Shown here: piece after piece, positions 60,998 to 64,000 of the stretch
How positions within the stretch are numbered: the stretch's first letter is position 1
Layout of the letters: every line of letters starts with the position of its first letter
NCBI RefSeq assembly: GCF_000238295.3
Contig: NZ_AHCD03000044.1
Span: 124,001-188,000, forward strand
Reading direction: 5' to 3'
Origin: Pseudoalteromonas rubra
GTDB taxonomy: Bacteria; Pseudomonadota; Gammaproteobacteria; Enterobacterales; Alteromonadaceae
DNA: 64,000 bases
The notes under the pieces: model-generated
What the model was told of the DNA's origin: nothing
The model's database searches: none
What the model saw: the letters and a program-made list of their open reading frames with translations, nothing else
Translations under genes and position numbers: made by a program

Positions 60998-61472
60998 ATG
61001 GGTGGCCATGCTGCTGACCACTTGCCTGGTGTATGAGAGTCAGGCTACTGACTTTTATACACAACCCATGCAGCGTCTTGATGACGCTGCTTATGGCGAA
61101 CTGCAAACCCTGGCCCCGTTTACCGGGGCGCCAGTGCTGATGTCTTTTTTTATGCCAAACTGTCGCTGGTGTGAAAAGCAGCATGTCGCACTGAGCAACC
61201 TGGTCGAGTCTTGTACCGGCGTTCAGCCCGTGATGATGGGCGTGAATGGTAATCGCCGTGATTTACGTCGCGCACTTAAGCGAAAACACAATGAGTTCCC
61301 CGCCTTTTTAAGCAGTCGTGAATTTACTCAGGCGTTAGGAAAAAAACCGCCGGTCCCGATGACCTTGATCTTTGATAATCAAGGGGAGCTGGTGTTTTAC
61401 ACCCAGGGTTATCGTTCACAGCAAACCTTAACTACACTGCTGAAAGCGCATCAAGTGACACAGTGCCTCTGA
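60987..61472 (+). CDS. exported thioredoxin-like protein
   Basis: A 161-residue protein. Signal peptide MLLTTCLVYESQA (cleavage near residue 20) leads to a thioredoxin fold: APVLMSFFMPNCRWCEKQH has the redox CxxC (NCRWC), PMTLIFDNQGELV has the cis-Pro region, and YRSQQTLTTLL closes the fold. The active-site CRWC differs from the common CGPC or CPHC. It begins 11 bases inside the receptor gene, so it is co-translated and expected to be Zur-controlled. It may keep receptor or cargo Cys residues reduced, or serve as a periplasmic metal chaperone. Confidence 0.82.
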   Translation: MNFKWVAMLLTTCLVYESQATDFYTQPMQRLDDAAYGELQTLAPFTGAPVLMSFFMPNCRWCEKQHVALSNLVESCTGVQPVMMGVNGNRRDLRRALKRKHNEFPAFLSSREFTQALGKKPPVPMTLIFDNQGELVFYTQGYRSQQTLTTLLKAHQVTQCL

Positions 61473-61787
61473 GTTAGCAATCAGACATAACATAAAGTGA
61501 TTGATGTGTTGTTAAATCAATCAATAGCACTGGTCAGGCTATGATAAGAAGACGTAGAAACCACTTTGGTAACTTTAAAAAAATTCACATTGGTGCTTCA
61601 ACGTAATGGGGTGTGTTTTATCGAGTTGATGTCTCACACGTGTGACTGGGCACTGTTGCCTGTAAGTCACGCTTTGTTGCCCACTGGTCAATGTGGGCAT
61701 TTTGCTGTTCGCATTTATATATTATTGCTAACTAAAGCCAGGGCTTCTTAACGGCTACTCCTAGCTTTTTCAGCCATCAATTACTCA
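61473..61787. other. intergenic region after the zinc operon
   Basis: It holds a hairpin-terminator (separate entry) and a perfect 12-base palindrome TCACACGTGTGA at 61634-61645. No gene is convincing; a 61-codon open frame at 61566 has no ribosome site. Confidence 0.4.
61678..61703 (+). terminator. candidate rho-independent terminator
   Basis: TGCCCAC pairs with GTGGGCA (7 bp) around an 8-base loop, followed by TTTT. It is 206 bases after the thioredoxin-like gene, so it may end a long 3' tail. Confidence 0.5.
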
Positions 61788-62219
61788 CTAACTAAGTAAT
61801 GACAATAATCCAAACACCAATAAAGCACAGGTGATTAACGATAATAGCGACCCAATACCGACCAATACTTTCAACATAATTTCTGCGGAGACGTTTGCTG
61901 AGAATCCCGCACCAGCGATGGGCAGAGCTTTACTTGCGCCTGTCAATGAGGCAAATGTGATGCCGATCCAAATAAGTATGAACCCCAATGCAGAGCCATA
62001 CGCAGCAAAAACTTCCAAATAATAAGGCAGTTCAACCAGTGACCAGATAATGCCAAAGATCGCCAGTGCCATGGCGCACTGAACAGCGGTGAGGTGGCCA
62101 GAAAGCGCCATACGGGAATTTTTTGCAGCTGGTATCAGCGCACCTTGTATTAAACCGACCAGGAAGAAGGCAATACCAATAAAGATGAGGTGCGCACCTA
62201 TCTGTGTAAGTTCTATCAT
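61788..62219 (-). CDS. HabA-like (hydroxylaminobenzene-mutase family) membrane protein
   Basis: A 143-residue inner-membrane protein with four helices. KNSRMALSGHLTAVQCAMALAIFG matches the NPRxxLxxHLxxxxNG pattern of HabA-like proteins, and SKALPIAGAGFSA their second motif (PIAGAG). The family includes nitrobenzene-degradation mutases but most bacterial members have no known role. ATG 62219 follows AAGGA; an upstream start at 62276 is rejected. No regulator is seen beside it. Confidence 0.72.
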   Translation of the reverse strand: MIELTQIGAHLIFIGIAFFLVGLIQGALIPAAKNSRMALSGHLTAVQCAMALAIFGIIWSLVELPYYLEVFAAYGSALGFILIWIGITFASLTGASKALPIAGAGFSANVSAEIMLKVLVGIGSLLSLITCALLVFGLLSLLS

Positions 62220-63186
62220 GATGTTCCTTATGTGTTGTGGGTAGGTGGAATCAACACCCTTGATCCTGTTAATCATTCTTAATATGGGTGTTTAGCTGTC
62301 AGACTGGCCTACCGCACAAATTGTCCGTCTGGCGTATGCTTTTGTAAGCTGACGAGCGTCATTTTCTTCCACGCAGAAAAAAAGTACCCGTACCTGTTTA
62401 AAAAGGCAAGTTAAAAATTGACTTCACAAAAAATCATCAACATGGGCATTCATACCCGCTCTACCCTTCTTATTTTGTGATTGGAAATTGTGATTGAAAA
62501 CCAAGGATTGTCCAGTTTTTTTGTATTAAATTGAGCGTTCATGTTCACGTTCAAGAGTACAACCTATGACCCCAAAGTAAGCGTGCGTGTGATACGCATG
62601 GAGCATGTGTTTATTTGGAGAATCAGTACGGCACGTCACCTGTTAGATATATGTAGACATTTTTTATACACACGATTTTGTTTTTTGCGTACAGTTTTTC
62701 GACACTTTTACCTGGTTGCTGATTGTAGCCGGGTTCCTCTCTTCGGTAACAAATTAATGGGTTGTGTATCTGTCCATTTTTACAGGTGATGACCTGAGTC
62801 TGATTAATCGTGTCACGAACTTTGCCTCAGCGGTTAAATTCCCGTCACAGGTGACGATGCGGGTTTCTCACATTAAGTTAGGAACGATGATTTCTGTATA
62901 TAATCAGCGTCAATTTGAACCGCTCTATTAATAATTTAATAATTCATCTAAATGTATATGCAAATTCTCATAATTACGGTCATTTGAGAGTTAATTTATT
63001 CCTGTAAAAGCATAGGTTCATCATAAATATTCCCAATGTTTTGTTAATTTAATGTTTCATTTTAAGTGTTTGTTTTATTATTTCTTTCATTTTTTTAGAC
63101 ATTTATTCCCCAATTGCTTGTCTTTTGTACCCGTATGTATTATAAATTTTAACCCAATGTATGTTGTATGTTCGGTGAAGCTCGAA
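62220..63186. other. long noncoding AT-rich region
   Basis: Almost 1 kb without a convincing gene. The frame at 62541-62789 (+) starts well but resembles nothing and has no clear ribosome site. The right half, after about 62900, becomes strongly AT-rich and leads into the flavoprotein gene, suggesting a boundary between native and acquired DNA. No direct or inverted repeat that would mark an integration site was seen. Confidence 0.45.
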
Positions 63187-64000
63187 ATGAAACATAAATG
63201 TAAAAATAAGTATGATGTAATAATTGTCGGATCTGGGCCTGTTGGCAGTGCTGCGGCAATTTTATATGCAGAACAAGGGTTGTCGGTTGGTCTGATTGAA
63301 AAGTCAAAAGACATCAATAGCTATAAACCTGTTTGTACTCACTTTTTACAAGGAGTAGCCACTCCTATATTGAAAAAGTTAAAGGTTGTTGATGAGATTG
63401 AAAAATCTGGGGCAATTAAAAACTTTATACAGTTGTGGACTAAGTGGGGTTGGATAAAACCAGACCCAGCTGTAAGTGCTGAGCATCATGGATACAATGT
63501 TCGTCGTAAAACGTTAGATCCCATTTTAAGAAAAAGGGCTGCGGCGCATGAAAATGTAACTTTACTACAAGGTTACAAAATGACAACGCTTATATTTTCG
63601 GGCCCTAAAAAAGTTATCGGTGTAGAAGCTGCTGATTTAGACGGAGGCGAAAAGCACAAACTTTTCGCAAATCTTATCGTTGGAGCGGACGGGCGTAATT
63701 CGGTTGTCGCTAAAAAGATTAACGCATCTTACGAAAAAAGAAAAAATAACCGAACATTTTATGTGTCTTATTATAAAGACCTGAAACTTACATCAGGCCT
63801 TATCTCACAACTGTGGTTTTGGGGAAAACATGTTGCGTACGCATTCCCCTGTGATGGTGATCTCACCTTATTATGTATTGGATTACATGATGAGCAATTA
63901 GCAGAATTCAAAAAAGACTACAAATCTAATTTTCATAATTTTTTCAAGGAGTTACCAGATGGCCCTGATATGGATAGCGCAGAACGTGTGGCTAATATCA
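63187..64000 (+). CDS. FAD-dependent monooxygenase or halogenase-like protein, 3' end cut
   Basis: The frame is open from ATG 63187 to the right edge (271 codons). The N-terminal YDVIIVGSGPVGSAAAILYA is the dinucleotide-binding GxGxxG, ending in VGLIEK with the Glu that holds the FAD ribose. VGADGRNSVV is the GD motif of group A flavin monooxygenases. Whether it is a monooxygenase, a geranylgeranyl-reductase-type enzyme or a halogenase cannot be told without the C-terminus. Base composition is clearly more AT-rich than the genes further left; one sampled line of 60 bases has only 21 G/C. It probably begins another cluster. Confidence 0.82.
   Translation, partial: MKHKCKNKYDVIIVGSGPVGSAAAILYAEQGLSVGLIEKSKDINSYKPVCTHFLQGVATPILKKLKVVDEIEKSGAIKNFIQLWTKWGWIKPDPAVSAEHHGYNVRRKTLDPILRKRAAAHENVTLLQGYKMTTLIFSGPKKVIGVEAADLDGGEKHKLFANLIVGADGRNSVVAKKINASYEKRKNNRTFYVSYYKDLKLTSGLISQLWFWGKHVAYAFPCDGDLTLLCIGLHDEQLAEFKKDYKSNFHNFFKELPDGPDMDSAERVANI

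Noticed and set aside
62541..62789. 82-residue open frame on the plus strand
   Set aside because: Composition rich in Phe, Arg and His with no recognisable pattern and no clear ribosome site; likely chance in noncoding DNA.
1..64000. Mobile elements, CRISPR arrays, tRNA or rRNA genes
   Set aside because: No transposase or integrase gene, regularly spaced repeat or recognisable tRNA/rRNA sequence was seen on reading the window, though a tool-based scan was not possible.

Overview
The window looks like part of the chromosome of a marine gammaproteobacterium of the Pseudoalteromonas type. The reasons are the gene families and the neighbourhoods: a choline-to-betaine operon, two TonB-dependent receptors, a beta-propeller phytase, a TorF-like porin, PepSY iron genes and a YeeN-type YebC protein. 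This is inference from protein resemblance; there is no rRNA or species marker. I found no tRNA, rRNA, CRISPR array, insertion sequence or prophage.

Left part (1-14 kb): mostly single housekeeping or stress genes. They are a truncated lipoprotein hydrolase, a PfpI/Hsp31-like protein, a glutathione transferase, an SDR, a NIT-domain chemoreceptor whose stop codon abuts the start of a small tyrosine-phosphatase-like gene, a PNPOx-like protein, a HAD phosphatase, a YebC/YeeN regulator, a two-part phytase lipoprotein, and a degenerate GGDEF protein overlapping an AraC regulator.

14-31 kb: a Cys-rich small peptide with a double-glycine leader (14.0-14.2 kb); then a minus-strand osmoprotection operon betI-betB-betA-BCCT transporter-porin (20.4-14.5 kb); then an S41 peptidase-like exported protein, a TonB receptor, a divergent LysR/SDR pair, a GST, an unrecognised 748-residue protein, a pirin and a protein with a possible PNPOx-like C-terminal half. 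A second small peptide at 31.6-31.8 kb carries an alignable, related 31-residue leader.

32.8-42.9 kb: the most unusual region. Eight plus-strand genes are packed as one transcription unit, with a longest gap of 17 bases and three ATGA overlaps: GNAT acyltransferase, GT28/MGDG-synthase-like glycosyltransferase, radical SAM enzyme, GT2 glycosyltransferase, SyrD/PvdE-type ABC exporter, membrane GT2 with a QRRRW motif, DUF1796 papain-like protein, and a single A-T-C nonribosomal peptide synthetase. The combination suggests an exported glycosylated lipid or amino-acid conjugate of a kind I do not recognise.

43-64 kb: a periplasmic binding-type protein, a PepSY/DUF3325/DUF3649-like iron operon behind a candidate Fur box, an exported unknown, a LysR regulator divergent from an exported esterase, two divergently placed histidine kinases, two LysE exporters, and a TonB receptor behind a near-consensus Zur box, translationally overlapped by a thioredoxin-like protein (probable zinc uptake). 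A HabA-like membrane protein and about 1 kb of AT-rich noncoding DNA precede a truncated, AT-rich flavoprotein monooxygenase gene at the right edge.
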